Positions 51,761 through 61,640 of a DNA stretch of 64,000 nucleotides are shown piece by piece. The translations under genes and the position numbers were made by a program. How positions within the stretch are numbered: position 1 is the first letter of the stretch; each line of letters begins with the position of its first letter. The notes below the pieces were generated by a model. It did not search any database. It was not told where the DNA came from and was given only the letters and a program-made list of their open reading frames with translations. Origin of the DNA: Shewanella holmiensis (GTDB lineage: Bacteria; Pseudomonadota; Gammaproteobacteria; Enterobacterales; Shewanellaceae); assembly GCF_025370255.1 (NCBI RefSeq), contig NZ_JAMTCD010000002.1, forward strand, positions 248,001 through 312,000. The letters run 5' to 3'.

Positions 51761-51828
51761 CACTTTTTGTACTGTTTATTTTATTCATTTCAAGTAAACC
51801 AGTAGTTATGACTATCTCCTCGCATTAA
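51757..51828 (+). CDS. Very short hydrophobic frame overlapping the previous gene
   Basis: Twenty-three codons starting MTLFVLFILFIS, read from the ATG in the ATGA overlap. It could be a third membrane helix of the preceding protein separated by a frameshift, or a translated micropeptide. Support is only position and hydrophobicity. Confidence 0.2.
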   Translation: MTLFVLFILFISSKPVVMTISSH

Positions 51829-51989
51829 CGGCTCAATAAATAGCCTTAAAATCAATATTGAGCAGATTTCATCCCCCATCATTGCATCAGTCGAAAGTAT
51901 CCCTTACCATCACGCAAAAATGACAGACAAGCTGTGTCTTTTAGCCGCTTGAGTCTGCAGAATTCATCATATTTAAGGTCAGCGCTATT

Positions 51990-52730
51990 ATGCTTTTTCC
52001 AACTATCAAAATGCGTTCAATCGTATTTTGCAGCTTGCTATGTGTTTTCATTGCTCCTATTACCGCTCACTCTGCTTCACACCCAACGAGTTTTAATCAG
52101 GCTAAAAAAATGATCCGCAAGATCTACCAAAATAATTTGCCTTTGCAGAGCTTTTACTGTGGTTGCGATATCACCATAGCCGGTAAAGTATGGCAGCCAG
52201 AACTGGAAAAGTGCGGCTATCAAGTGCGTAAGCAGCAAGTTCGCGCCAACCGTATTGAATGGGAACACGTAGTTCCAGCGTGGGAATTTGGTCATCAACT
52301 GCAATGCTGGCAGCAAGGTGGGCGTAAAAATTGTGGTAAAACCAGCCCTGAGTTTAACAAAATGGAATCCGACTTACACAACCTTACTCCAGCCATTGGT
52401 GAAGTGAACGGCGATCGCAGTAATTTTCGTTTTAGTCAATGGAATGGCAAAGCCGACCAATACGGTCAATGTGACATGATTGTAGACTTCAAAGGTAGAA
52501 AAGTGCAGCCACCAGCAAAAAGTCGTGGCGCGATTGCCAGAACCTACTTTTATATGCAGCAATCATACAAGTTACAAATTTCATCTAGCCAGCGCCAACT
52601 TTTCCAAGCATGGGATAAAATGTACCCCGTGGATAAAAATGAATGTAAACGTGATAAGTTAATTGCTAATGCGCAAGGCAATCATAATGATTTTGTCTAC
52701 AAACAATGTCAGAATCTAGGCTTTAACTAA
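51990..52730 (+). CDS. endA: Endonuclease I
   Basis: A 246-residue periplasmic nuclease that cuts double-stranded DNA nonspecifically. A signal peptide (to about residue 29, AHSAS; an inner ATG at 52011 could also start it) leads to FYCGCDI, the catalytic region [16 protein letters not shown], then [20 protein letters not shown] and the C-terminal [13 protein letters not shown], all strongly conserved in EndA. Eight cysteines in the mature part suit the disulfide-rich family. Confidence 0.95.
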   Translation: MLFPTIKMRSIVFCSLLCVFIAPITAHSASHPTSFNQAKKMIRKIYQNNLPLQSFYCGCDITIAGKVWQPELEKCGYQVRKQQVRANRIEWEHVVPAWEFGHQLQCWQQGGRKNCGKTSPEFNKMESDLHNLTPAIGEVNGDRSNFRFSQWNGKADQYGQCDMIVDFKGRKVQPPAKSRGAIARTYFYMQQSYKLQISSSQRQLFQAWDKMYPVDKNECKRDKLIANAQGNHNDFVYKQCQNLGFN

Positions 52731-52757
52731 TAACACTCAGCTCGGATAACGCAACCT

Positions 52758-53498
52758 ATGAGAATCCCAAAGATTTACCAAGCGATTGATGCCTTAAATA
52801 TCGGTCAAATTGTTGCTTTAGATGAAGATGGCGCAGCGCATATTGGCAGAGTGTTACGCATGAATGAAGGCGATCAAATCAGCCTTTTTTGTGGTGATGG
52901 TAATGATTATTTAGCTGAAATAACTCAATCCAGTAAGAAAAATGTCTCAGTAAAGGTCTTATCTACAACGGCGAATTTGACCGAGTCACCATTAGATTTA
53001 CACCTCGGGCAAGTCATCTCTCGCGGTGACAGAATGGACTTTACCATTCAAAAATCGGTAGAGTTAGGCGTAACCACTATTACCCCATTATTTTCTGAAC
53101 GCTGTGGTGTTAAGCTTAGCGGCGAACGTTTAGAGAAAAAGATCCAGCAGTGGCAAAAAATTGTTATCAGTGCTTGCGAACAATCGGGTCGCAGTGTTGT
53201 GCCACAGGTGCGCCCAGCAATGGATTTAATAGATTGGTGCCAAGAACAAACCCAGGCATTAAAGCTGAATTTACATCCGCGAGCCGCTCACGGTATTAAT
53301 GGCTTAACCCAATTAGGCCAACACAATAAAGTGCGTTTGCTTATCGGCCCTGAAGGTGGCTTATCGGATCAAGAAATTAGCATGACTGAACAATTTAGTT
53401 TTACAGACGTATTGTTAGGCCCAAGAGTGCTTCGCACCGAAACCGCGGCTCTCACGGCAATAACGGCATTACAACTCAAATTTGGTGATATCGGTTAA
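52758..53498 (+). CDS. rsmE: 16S rRNA (uracil-1498-N3)-methyltransferase
   Basis: A 246-residue SPOUT methyltransferase acting on U1498 of the 30S decoding region. A PUA-like N-domain (about 1-70) precedes the knotted domain with [14 protein letters not shown] (about 195-208) and [16 protein letters not shown] (about 220-235). It begins 28 bases after endA and 50 before gshB, the endA-rsmE-gshB order known from E. coli. Confidence 0.95.
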   Translation: MRIPKIYQAIDALNIGQIVALDEDGAAHIGRVLRMNEGDQISLFCGDGNDYLAEITQSSKKNVSVKVLSTTANLTESPLDLHLGQVISRGDRMDFTIQKSVELGVTTITPLFSERCGVKLSGERLEKKIQQWQKIVISACEQSGRSVVPQVRPAMDLIDWCQEQTQALKLNLHPRAAHGINGLTQLGQHNKVRLLIGPEGGLSDQEISMTEQFSFTDVLLGPRVLRTETAALTAITALQLKFGDIG

Positions 53499-53547
53499 TG
53501 AGCCCAGCTCACACCCAATAACATAATCACATTTTAAGGATATCTAC

Positions 53548-54498
53548 ATGATCAAGCTCGGCATCGTGATGGACCCAATCAGCGACATCAACATCAAAAA
53601 AGACTCAAGCTTCGCCATGTTACTTGCAGCCCAGTCTCGCAGCTACCAGTTGTTCTATATGGAAATGCAAGATTTAGCGATGGTTAACGGTAAAGCAATG
53701 GGTAATATGCGCCCGTTAACCGTTTACAATGATGCAGCTAAATGGTTTGACTTGGGCGAAGCAACAGATACACCTTTATCAGACCTAGATGTGGTGTTAA
53801 TGCGTAAAGACCCGCCGTTTGATACCGAATTTATCTATGCAACTTACATGCTTGAACGTGCAGAAGAAGAAGGCACACTTATTGTCAATAAGCCGCAAAG
53901 CTTGCGTGATGCCAATGAAAAACTGTTCACTGCGTGGTTTTCAGAGTTCACGCCAGAAACCATCGTTACCCGAGATGCCAAACGCATTCGGGCGTTTCAC
54001 CAACAAAAGTCTGACATTATCATTAAACCGTTAGACGGTATGGGCGGCAGTTCTATTTTCAGAATTAAGCAAGATGATCCCAACGTGGGCGTTATTATTG
54101 AAACCTTAACCAATCACGGCCAACAATACGCTATGGCTCAGGCTTTTATTCCTGAAATCACTTTAGGTGATAAACGCATTTTAGTGGTTGACGGTGAGCC
54201 GGTACCATACTCACTGGCACGCATTCCGATGAAAGGAGAAACCCGTGGTAATTTAGCGGCAGGAGGCAGCGGCGTTGCCCAACCCTTATCAGAAAGTGAT
54301 TGGAAAATTGCCCGAGCACTGGGCCCAGAATTAAAAAAACGCGGCTTAATATTTGTCGGTTTAGATGTGATTGGTGATAAACTCACCGAGATAAATGTAA
54401 CCAGCCCAACCTGTATACGTGAAATAGAAGCCGCATTCGACGTAGACATTACCGGAATGCTGATGGATGCCATCGAGGCTCGTGTAAACAACGCTTAA
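53548..54498 (+). CDS. gshB: Glutathione synthetase
   Basis: A 316-residue ATP-grasp enzyme joining gamma-glutamylcysteine and glycine to glutathione. LGIVMDPISDINIKKDSSFAM, RKDPPFD, KPLDGMGGSSIF and NVTSPTCIREIE are all hallmarks. AAGGATATCTAC precedes the ATG. Confidence 0.96.
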   Translation: MIKLGIVMDPISDINIKKDSSFAMLLAAQSRSYQLFYMEMQDLAMVNGKAMGNMRPLTVYNDAAKWFDLGEATDTPLSDLDVVLMRKDPPFDTEFIYATYMLERAEEEGTLIVNKPQSLRDANEKLFTAWFSEFTPETIVTRDAKRIRAFHQQKSDIIIKPLDGMGGSSIFRIKQDDPNVGVIIETLTNHGQQYAMAQAFIPEITLGDKRILVVDGEPVPYSLARIPMKGETRGNLAAGGSGVAQPLSESDWKIARALGPELKKRGLIFVGLDVIGDKLTEINVTSPTCIREIEAAFDVDITGMLMDAIEARVNNA

Positions 54499-54513
54499 TA
54501 ATCAGGAATTTTC

Positions 54514-55902
54514 ATGCTGTTTTTAAACACTTACCGTGGTTTTATTGCTGCATTCATTTTAGCATGTAGCCAATTCGTTACCATAAATGCTGACGCTAAT
54601 GACAATGATTTAGCAACACAAAAGCAAGCTTTAGCAAGTACGCCAGCGGCGATTGCAATGGCAAACAATGCGCAAAACATTTCTCAATCTCGTCCTAAAA
54701 ATATCATTATTATGATAGGCGATGGAATGGGGCCCGCTTACACCTCGGGATACCGTTACTATAAAGATAATCCTGAAACCGAAGAAGTTGAGCAAACAGT
54801 ATTTGACCGCCTTCTGGTTGGCATGGCCAGCACCTATCCTGCCAGAGTCAGCGGTTATGTAACTGATTCGGCCGCGGCGGCAACAGCGTTATCAACCGGT
54901 TTTAAAAGTTACAATGGCGCGATCAGTGTTGATGTGGAAAAACGTCAACTTGCCACCTTACTTGAAAAAGCCAAAGCACTGGGATTATCTACGGGTGTCG
55001 CTGTCAGCTCGCAAGTGAACCACGCCACACCAGCGGCTTTTTTAACCCACAGTGAAAGCCGTAAAAACTACACGGAAATTGCTGAGCGCTATCTTGATAC
55101 CGACGCGGATGTAATTTTAGGGGGTGGACAACGTTATTTTTCAGAAGAACTGATCAACAAGTTCACCGCGAAAGGTTACCAGCACATCACAGAAATGAGC
55201 CAACTTAACTCAGTGACCACACCTAAGGTGTTGGGGTTATTAGCTGACGTACAATTACCTTGGGTAATCAATGACAAACAAGCTAATCAGCTCAGTTTAC
55301 TAACACAAAAGTCACTCGAATTACTGTCTCAAAACCCAAACGGCTTCGTGTTATTGGTTGAAGGCAGCTTAATTGACTGGGCTGGACACAGTAACGATAT
55401 CGCTACCGCCATGGCTGAAATGGATGGCTTTGCCCACAGTATCGAGGTGGTTGAGCAATTTGTGCGCGAGCAAAAAGACACTTTAATGATAGTCACCGCT
55501 GATCATAATACAGGAGGGTTATCTGTGGGTGCTAACGGTGAATATGTGTGGAAGCCGGAAGTATTACATCAGGTAAAAGCCAGCCCAGACATGATTGCCG
55601 CGCAAGCGATTGCCGCACAGGAATGGCAGCCGATAGTGACAAATTTATTAGGGTTTGAACCAAAAATTCAAGAATTTGCCACACTGACTAATGCCCGTAT
55701 GCAAGGTAATGAAGCCATGGCGATTGCCTTGCGTAAGCTTATCGACATCTATTCAAATACCGGTTGGACAACAGAAGGTCACACGGGCGATGATGTGCAA
55801 GTATTTGCTGCTGGCCCTGGTGCAAAACTATTTTCAGGCCATCAAGACAATACCGATATTGCCAACAAGATTTTTAGCTTACTGCCCTCATCTGCGCAGT
55901 AA
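54514..55902 (+). CDS. Alkaline phosphatase (PhoA family)
   Basis: A 462-residue secreted phosphomonoesterase. The signal peptide spans about 1-27. Metal and catalytic residues are in IMIGDGMG (Asp70), VTDSAAAATALSTG (nucleophile Ser119), HATPAAF, VEGSLIDWAGHSND, TADHNTGG and EGHTGDDV. The Lys or His/Arg that positions substrate in E. coli PhoA cannot be judged by eye. It follows gshB by 15 bases but is functionally unrelated; a strong terminator follows. No PHO box was recognised upstream. Confidence 0.92.
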   Translation: MLFLNTYRGFIAAFILACSQFVTINADANDNDLATQKQALASTPAAIAMANNAQNISQSRPKNIIIMIGDGMGPAYTSGYRYYKDNPETEEVEQTVFDRLLVGMASTYPARVSGYVTDSAAAATALSTGFKSYNGAISVDVEKRQLATLLEKAKALGLSTGVAVSSQVNHATPAAFLTHSESRKNYTEIAERYLDTDADVILGGGQRYFSEELINKFTAKGYQHITEMSQLNSVTTPKVLGLLADVQLPWVINDKQANQLSLLTQKSLELLSQNPNGFVLLVEGSLIDWAGHSNDIATAMAEMDGFAHSIEVVEQFVREQKDTLMIVTADHNTGGLSVGANGEYVWKPEVLHQVKASPDMIAAQAIAAQEWQPIVTNLLGFEPKIQEFATLTNARMQGNEAMAIALRKLIDIYSNTGWTTEGHTGDDVQVFAAGPGAKLFSGHQDNTDIANKIFSLLPSSAQ

Positions 55903-55970
55903 CGCAACATGATTGCTAGCAAAGTAGAATGAATGATTATATGGCCTAAATTTAGCCACATAAGATTACC

Positions 55971-56002
55971 TTTGAAGCGCCCCCTGTCGCTTCAAATTTT
56001 TT
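55971..56002 (+). terminator. Intrinsic terminator after the phosphatase gene
   Basis: TTTGAAGCG (55971-55979) and CGCTTCAAA (55988-55996) form a perfect 9-bp stem, followed by TTTTTT. It isolates rsmC from the upstream genes. Confidence 0.9.
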
Positions 56003-56036
56003 AACGGCTCCGCTAAAAAACTGATAGTAGGTCAAC

Positions 56037-57071
56037 GTGTTAACAAATCCATCTCAATTAATATTAAGAAACAGCGACGAATTTGCCGGTCTTAACCTGC
56101 TTATCATTAATTATGAGTCCGATACGTTAGCGCAGCAGTGCCTCGAAAGCGCCAAACAGGTTACCGCCTTGGCGTTAGACTTTCACCATCACCTGGCCTT
56201 AGCACCTTTAGCAAATGACAACCTGCGCTGTTACTTTGGCCACAAATTACCCGACACGCTTGATGGTGAAAAATTTGATGCTGTCATAGTGTATTTCCCT
56301 AAAGCCAAGCCCTTAGCAGAATACTTATTTACCCTAGCAGCCACTCATCTTAGTGACGACGGTTTATTACTTGTCGTCGGTGAAAACAAAGGCGGGATTA
56401 AATCTGTTAGCAAATTACTGCCCGATTTTTTCAGCCCTGCAACCAAGCTTGATAATGCGCGACACAGTTTACTATATCGGGCCTTTTTAACCCGTTCTGC
56501 GCCTACATTAGTGATGCAAGATTGGATCAGCGAATATACTTTAACGACTCCGCAAGGTGATATTACTATTTGTAACTTTGTTGGGGTATTTAGCGAGAAA
56601 AAGCTCGACCTTGGCACAGAGTTACTGCTGTCTCACCTTCCAAAATTAAGCGGGCGTGTATTAGATTTTGGCTGTGGCGCAGGCGTAATTACCGTGGCAT
56701 TACTCAAACAATACCCGGACCTGAACATTGAATGTATCGATATCAATGCAATGGCACTAGCATCATGTCAGTTGACCTTAAACGCCAACAACATGCAGGC
56801 TAAAGTGTACCCATCGGACGGGTTTAACCAAATTAGCGATAAGTTTGACGGCATTATTTCTAACCCACCTTTTCATGATGGTTTAGACAGTACCTTTGCT
56901 ATCGCCAATGCGTTTGTTAGCCAAAGCGCCGCACGTTTAAATCCCAAAGGGGTTTGGCAAATTGTGGCAAATAGACATTTACCCTATGCCGATAACATTG
57001 CCAAGGCTTTTGGCTCAGTCATAGTGCCTGCGGAAAACAACAAGTATAAATTGTACTTTCAAAAACTCTGA
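56037..57071 (+). CDS. rsmC: 16S rRNA (guanine-1207-N2)-methyltransferase
   Basis: A 344-residue enzyme with a degenerate N-terminal methyltransferase-like domain (about 1-165) and an active C-terminal Rossmann domain with [11 protein letters not shown] (about 208-218) and the catalytic SNPPFHDG (about 274-281). It methylates G1207 of 16S rRNA in the 30S subunit. Start is GTG 56037 after a TAGTAGGTC ribosome site. Confidence 0.94.
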   Translation: MLTNPSQLILRNSDEFAGLNLLIINYESDTLAQQCLESAKQVTALALDFHHHLALAPLANDNLRCYFGHKLPDTLDGEKFDAVIVYFPKAKPLAEYLFTLAATHLSDDGLLLVVGENKGGIKSVSKLLPDFFSPATKLDNARHSLLYRAFLTRSAPTLVMQDWISEYTLTTPQGDITICNFVGVFSEKKLDLGTELLLSHLPKLSGRVLDFGCGAGVITVALLKQYPDLNIECIDINAMALASCQLTLNANNMQAKVYPSDGFNQISDKFDGIISNPPFHDGLDSTFAIANAFVSQSAARLNPKGVWQIVANRHLPYADNIAKAFGSVIVPAENNKYKLYFQKL

Positions 57072-57216
57072 ACCTGAAAGCTAGGTTAAAGGACACACTT
57101 TACAGCCCGCTACAGTCATTGATGCTGGATTATCAAGCTGAATTCGGCTAGATTTAGGCTATGTTGATATTTATCAAACCTAATATCTCAAATAAAAACA
57201 ATAAACAAAGGATGTT

Positions 57217-58881
57217 ATGTTAGAACCTACTCTTGCCGTATTAAGTGCAGACCTATCAAAGGTCGAGCTGAGGCTTACCCCAAATACTCACGGGCCGATT
57301 TCAACTGAGGATGTCACTCAGTTACTTAAGCAGCCTGAATTTGCGATGTTATTTCCGATCACCCCAGCTATTGATAAAGCCGTCAACGAAGTTAACGCCC
57401 TTTATGGTCAAAATCCTGGTAAACACGAACTTTTTTTCACTATTGCTGAACGTAAAGATGGCACGATCAATATTAAAGTCAGCGATGACAAAATGCATGC
57501 ATCAATGACAATCACCTCTGCATGGGGTGGAAAAGACATTGTATTAGCTGATGTGTTGAACACCCTTAAAAGCCATAAAATTAAAATGGGCTTAAGTAAG
57601 CCTAAAATCATGGCGTTGATGCAAAGGTTAGATATTTTACCGCCTGGCGAAAGCTGTGAAGGTGAAATTGCCACGGGCAAAGCTCCTGTTAATGGCGAAC
57701 ACGCCATATTAACCCGGAAAGTCCCGTTAGCCCGAGAAAGACTATTGCAACCTCAGGAGCGCGAAGATGGCTCTGTCGATATGCGAAACCTCGGAGCGCA
57801 GGTTACCGTTAAACCCAATGATGTGTTAATGATTAAAAAGCCAGCTACCAATGGTGTAGCGGGTTATAACGTGCATGGTGATACCTTAAACCAAATCCCC
57901 GGCAAAGATCAGTTAATGATCCCCGGTGATGGTACCGCTTTGCATCCTAACGATGCCAATAAACTGATCGCCACTGTATCGGGTCAGCCGGTAGAAAACC
58001 GTAAAGGCATGCAAGTTGATGACGTACTACAAATTAAAAATGTCGATGTAAAATACGGTCATGTCGATTTTAAAGGCAGTATTTTAATCACGGGTGATGT
58101 GCACGAAGGCATGGAAGTGAAGTCCAGCGGTGATATTACCGTAATGGGCTTTGTCGACTCCGCCACCCTTGAAGCTGAGGGCGACGTTATTGTCAGTAAA
58201 GGTGTCATTGGCCGATTAATTAAAGACCATGAGTTAAGCACCAAAATTTCAGCTCAGGGACAAATTTGTGCTCAGTTTGTGCAATATTCTGAGTTAAAAG
58301 CCCAGGGTGAAATCCTAGTCACTAAACAGTTATTACATAGCCACTCAGAATCTGGCAGCACTATTACCGTCAGTGATGCAACGGGTAAACGGGGTGACTT
58401 AGTCGGCGGTAAAGCAACCGCTGCTAAAGGTATTCATGCTATTGCCTTTGGTGCAACGGCGGGAACAAAAACCGAATTATTTTGTGGTATGCAACAACAA
58501 GAACTAAAGCAAAGCTTAAAAGCATTAGATGAAAGTATTAAGCAATTAGTTGTCGCTGGGCTTGATATCGAATCAAGATTAAGAAAACTACCCCCCAAGA
58601 CAGAATGGCAAAATGATGCAGGGATGATTGAGCAAGTGAAAATGATGCTTGATCAAAAAAATCAGATTGCCGCTGAACGTTTGAAAGAAGAAATTGAATT
58701 CGAACAAATTAAAAATGAAGTCGAAGATTATTACGATAAATATTTTATTAAAGCAGGCCGAAATATATTCGCCAACGTTGAGGTGCATATTGGTAATGCC
58801 CAAAACCGTACTCAACGTGAGCACGGCCCTTGTGTTGTAAAAAACATTAATGCTGAAATCAGTTATGACTACAGCAAGTAA
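57217..58881 (+). CDS. DUF342 (FapA-like) protein
   Basis: A 554-residue cytoplasmic protein of the FapA/DUF342 type. The N-terminal 190 residues are mixed alpha/beta; about 200-420 is a repetitive beta-helix-like core (VKSSGDITVMGFVDSATLEA, EGDVIVSKGVIG); and about 430-540 is a charged coiled coil. Members are seen near polar flagellar or signalling genes and some bind coiled-coil partners, but the role is unsettled. GGATGTT precedes the start (AAAGGATGTTATG). Confidence 0.85.
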   Translation: MLEPTLAVLSADLSKVELRLTPNTHGPISTEDVTQLLKQPEFAMLFPITPAIDKAVNEVNALYGQNPGKHELFFTIAERKDGTINIKVSDDKMHASMTITSAWGGKDIVLADVLNTLKSHKIKMGLSKPKIMALMQRLDILPPGESCEGEIATGKAPVNGEHAILTRKVPLARERLLQPQEREDGSVDMRNLGAQVTVKPNDVLMIKKPATNGVAGYNVHGDTLNQIPGKDQLMIPGDGTALHPNDANKLIATVSGQPVENRKGMQVDDVLQIKNVDVKYGHVDFKGSILITGDVHEGMEVKSSGDITVMGFVDSATLEAEGDVIVSKGVIGRLIKDHELSTKISAQGQICAQFVQYSELKAQGEILVTKQLLHSHSESGSTITVSDATGKRGDLVGGKATAAKGIHAIAFGATAGTKTELFCGMQQQELKQSLKALDESIKQLVVAGLDIESRLRKLPPKTEWQNDAGMIEQVKMMLDQKNQIAAERLKEEIEFEQIKNEVEDYYDKYFIKAGRNIFANVEVHIGNAQNRTQREHGPCVVKNINAEISYDYSK

Positions 58882-58938
58882 ATCAGGAAGCCACTAACGT
58901 TATGAACACGTATTATCCTGCTAAGTGTGTTCACAGCC

Positions 58939-59268
58939 ATGGATAATGTCCACTGGCCAGCCATCGTGCAACTGCATTTGCACGATGAGCTCATCTACAT
59001 AAACACCCCTCAAGCGTGGCAAGACTTTCTTATCACTGATGCGATCCATCTGGTGACCGAAGACCTACTGATTGACAGTAGCGGCCAAAGCTATTCATTT
59101 TGTCAGCAAGCAAATCAGCACAGTCTTACCCCCTCTGGTAAGTTAACCGTCAGCCAGTTTATCCCTGTAGTACAACAATTTGCTCAATTACAGGGGCATT
59201 GCTGCAGCAGTAAGCTGATGTTTACCAGCTTCGAACAAGGTTTTGCGATAATAGATCAGCTAGATTGA
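58939..59268 (+). CDS. DUF4144 family protein
   Basis: A roughly 109-residue protein recognised as DUF4144, a family almost confined to Shewanella and near relatives. HWPAIVQLHLHDELIYI at the start and CCSSKLMF near the end are its features. Small, soluble and acidic; structure of the family is an alpha/beta fold and the function is unknown. I start it at ATG 58939; a GTG 58927 four codons earlier is possible. Confidence 0.7.
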   Translation: MDNVHWPAIVQLHLHDELIYINTPQAWQDFLITDAIHLVTEDLLIDSSGQSYSFCQQANQHSLTPSGKLTVSQFIPVVQQFAQLQGHCCSSKLMFTSFEQGFAIIDQLD

Positions 59269-59332
59269 TTGAGCTATTGCTAACCCTCTGGCAAAATAGG
59301 GCTAATTTTAGTGAGTGAACTTGAGAGTGTGC

Positions 59333-60484
59333 ATGGAGTTATTAAATATTGAGTGTTTGGGTAAACGGTTACGTTTAGAAGGCTCAATGGCAGGTTGGCA
59401 ACAGTTATTCTGGGACAATCAACTGGTATCGCAAAAATCAGCCTCACCAGATAACCAAGTATTTAATATTCATCAATTTGAGTTAACCTTACAGCCATCG
59501 TCGCCCCCTTCAGATGAGGCTTTATCACAACCGCTCCAAACTGACACCCTAGTTGAAACTCACCTAAAAAAAATTCCCGTCCGTCTTGAAGTCGACGTTA
59601 AATGGCAGCCATTTAATCTTCAATATTGTGTATTAATTGATGAAGAACAGGTTAGTCAAGGACAGCGCACCACTAAAGATATTGAACAACAAGTACCTGA
59701 AATCCCAACACCCAAAGCCAACAAAATCAGCATAGTGGGCTTAGCCTCATTAGGTTTTAAACTATTAAAAAGCGCTAAGGTGGTGAAAGCCTTGTTAGCC
59801 GGAGCCAGTGTTGCCGCTTATTCATGGCTATTCTCTATTGAATTCGCCCTCGCCTTAATTGCCTGTTTAGTATTTCATGAATATGGCCACATTAGAGCTA
59901 TGAAGCACTTTGGCATGAAAACCAAAGGTATCTATTTAATCCCCTTTATGGGCGGTTTAGCCTTAAGCGATGAGCGAATTAACACCCGCTGGCAAGATGT
60001 GGTTATCTCCATCATGGGGCCAACTTTTGGTTTGTTTTTGTCTATCGCTTGCTTGGTAGCTTACTGGATCACCGGCAATGTTTTTTTTGCCGGCGTAGCC
60101 GCCTTTAACGCGTTACTCAACCTGTTTAATCTGTTGCCTATTCTGCCATTAGATGGTGGCCATATTTTAAAAAGCATCAGCTTTTCGATGAATAGCGTCA
60201 CAGGGTTAATCGCCTGTGTTGCCGGAGCCGCTATTGGGGTATTTATCAGTTACAGCTTAGGCTTAGCCTTGTTAGGTTTCTTATTATTAATTGGTAGTGT
60301 AGAGATTGTTTTTGAATGGCGCGGTCGTCATCAAAGTCATTTGTTACCGCTAGACCGTTATGGACAGATCTTTTCAGCTATTTGGTATTTGCTAACCGTT
60401 AGTGCGTTAATCGGCATTATTTGGGTTATTGCGGGTACGGGTGATGATATGCTGCGGATGCCGCTAGAGATATTAAAAAGCTAA
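59333..60484 (+). CDS. Site-2 protease (M50) family membrane peptidase
   Basis: About 383 residues. A soluble N-terminal domain of about 130 residues (MELLNIECLGKRLRLEGS) precedes six or so membrane helices. The zinc motif is HEYGH in ACLVFHEYGHIRAM and the third ligand in PILPLDGGHI. Site-2 proteases cleave membrane proteins within the bilayer, usually to release a regulator. It is not the RseP type, since no PDZ domain is visible. No neighbouring anti-sigma or other clear target. ATG 59333 is chosen over an upstream in-frame GTG 59315 because GAGAG precedes it. Confidence 0.85.
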   Translation: MELLNIECLGKRLRLEGSMAGWQQLFWDNQLVSQKSASPDNQVFNIHQFELTLQPSSPPSDEALSQPLQTDTLVETHLKKIPVRLEVDVKWQPFNLQYCVLIDEEQVSQGQRTTKDIEQQVPEIPTPKANKISIVGLASLGFKLLKSAKVVKALLAGASVAAYSWLFSIEFALALIACLVFHEYGHIRAMKHFGMKTKGIYLIPFMGGLALSDERINTRWQDVVISIMGPTFGLFLSIACLVAYWITGNVFFAGVAAFNALLNLFNLLPILPLDGGHILKSISFSMNSVTGLIACVAGAAIGVFISYSLGLALLGFLLLIGSVEIVFEWRGRHQSHLLPLDRYGQIFSAIWYLLTVSALIGIIWVIAGTGDDMLRMPLEILKS

Positions 60485-60773
60485 TTGATATGAAGTGAGT
60501 TTGAGGTGTGTTTGAAATTTATTGAAGCCGCCTCAACTTACTTTTTGGTAAACTTCCAACGACCGTTAAACCGCTTTTTATGCCGTTTTATATACATCAG
60601 GAGTCCAAAGCTCCATTACAAAATGGTGGGAGATCCAGACACTGCGAATGTCACCCACAATCGCCGATAATCATCGTTCACCCAACGTTTAAAAACTCAT
60701 TTGCTCAAGATTTTTGGCAAACTTGGCTAAGGCTGGCAAACTAGGGGGAGACCCCGTTAACTATAAGCTTTCG

Positions 60774-61274
60774 ATGATAGATACTCACCCATACAAACTT
60801 GATCAACTCGACTTAACCATTTTGCGTTTACTGCAAACCCACGGCAGGTTATCTAACCTCGAACTGGCTAATAGGGTCGGCTTGTCGCCTTCCCCTTGCT
60901 CGCGCCGTGTTAAAGGCCTAGAAGAGGCCGGTTATATTGCCGATTATACGACGCGTCTGTCGGCGGATAAGTTCAACCTACATTTGACCGCTTATATCCA
61001 TGTGCGGATGGAAAAACACACGCCGGCGATCCTCAATCAATTTGAAAATAATGTACTGTCCTACGAAGAAGTCCAAGAATGCGCGCTGCTCACAGGTTCA
61101 GAAGCCGACTACCAACTTAAAGTGCTAGTACAAGATATGGCGCACTTTCGCACTTTCCTGTTAGATAAACTGACGACAAATGTGCATATCGCGGGTGTGC
61201 ATTCCAGCTTTGTGTTGAAAAAGGTCAAAGACCACACCGCCATTCCCTTAAGCCATATCAACATTCAACCATAA
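60774..61274 (+). CDS. Lrp/AsnC-family transcriptional regulator
   Basis: A 166-residue regulator: helix-turn-helix near 10-60 (KLDQLDLTILRLLQTHG, SNLELANRVGLSPSPCSRRV) and an effector-binding RAM domain (about 70-155). I start it at ATG 60774, which gives the usual Lrp N-terminus; the upstream 20 in-frame codons have no resemblance to the family. It likely responds to an amino acid. Next to an NSS transporter gene, which it may control. GC content is higher than in neighbours to the left. Confidence 0.9.
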   Translation: MIDTHPYKLDQLDLTILRLLQTHGRLSNLELANRVGLSPSPCSRRVKGLEEAGYIADYTTRLSADKFNLHLTAYIHVRMEKHTPAILNQFENNVLSYEEVQECALLTGSEADYQLKVLVQDMAHFRTFLLDKLTTNVHIAGVHSSFVLKKVKDHTAIPLSHINIQP

Positions 61275-61640
61275 GCTCTGTAAAAGATACCGCGTCAGAC
61301 ACAGGGTGCTGCGACATCTCAGACTTATCAAGTTCCAGTAGCAGCTTAGGTAAAGTCATAACGTCAAAATAGCTACGAAACATCTGCCGTGCGGTATTTT
61401 TTTGACCGTAAGAACACAATTTATGGCATTTTTATCATCGCTATTATTCACTAATGCAAGGTCGCTAGCTGAAGCTATCAGCAATATAGTCTTGTATAAA
61501 ACCCTCAAGAGAAATATAACACCAACATATTTGTATATTAAGAATAAAAATTGCCAAGCGACACTAATTCAACGCACTTAAATTGCGTTGAATTTCTTAT
61601 TTATCCGTCTAAGATAAGCCCTCTTTTTACTGGAGGTACA
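61275..61640. other. 366-bp gene-free region upstream of the transporter gene
   Basis: Leader and promoter region of the NSS transporter. No terminator or RNA element was recognised; the plus-strand codons from 61551 that extend the transporter frame lack family similarity. Confidence 0.5.

Noticed and set aside
61551..61640. Thirty extra N-terminal codons for the NSS transporter
   Set aside because: ATG 61641 follows a perfect GGAGGT and gives the usual transporter N-terminus.
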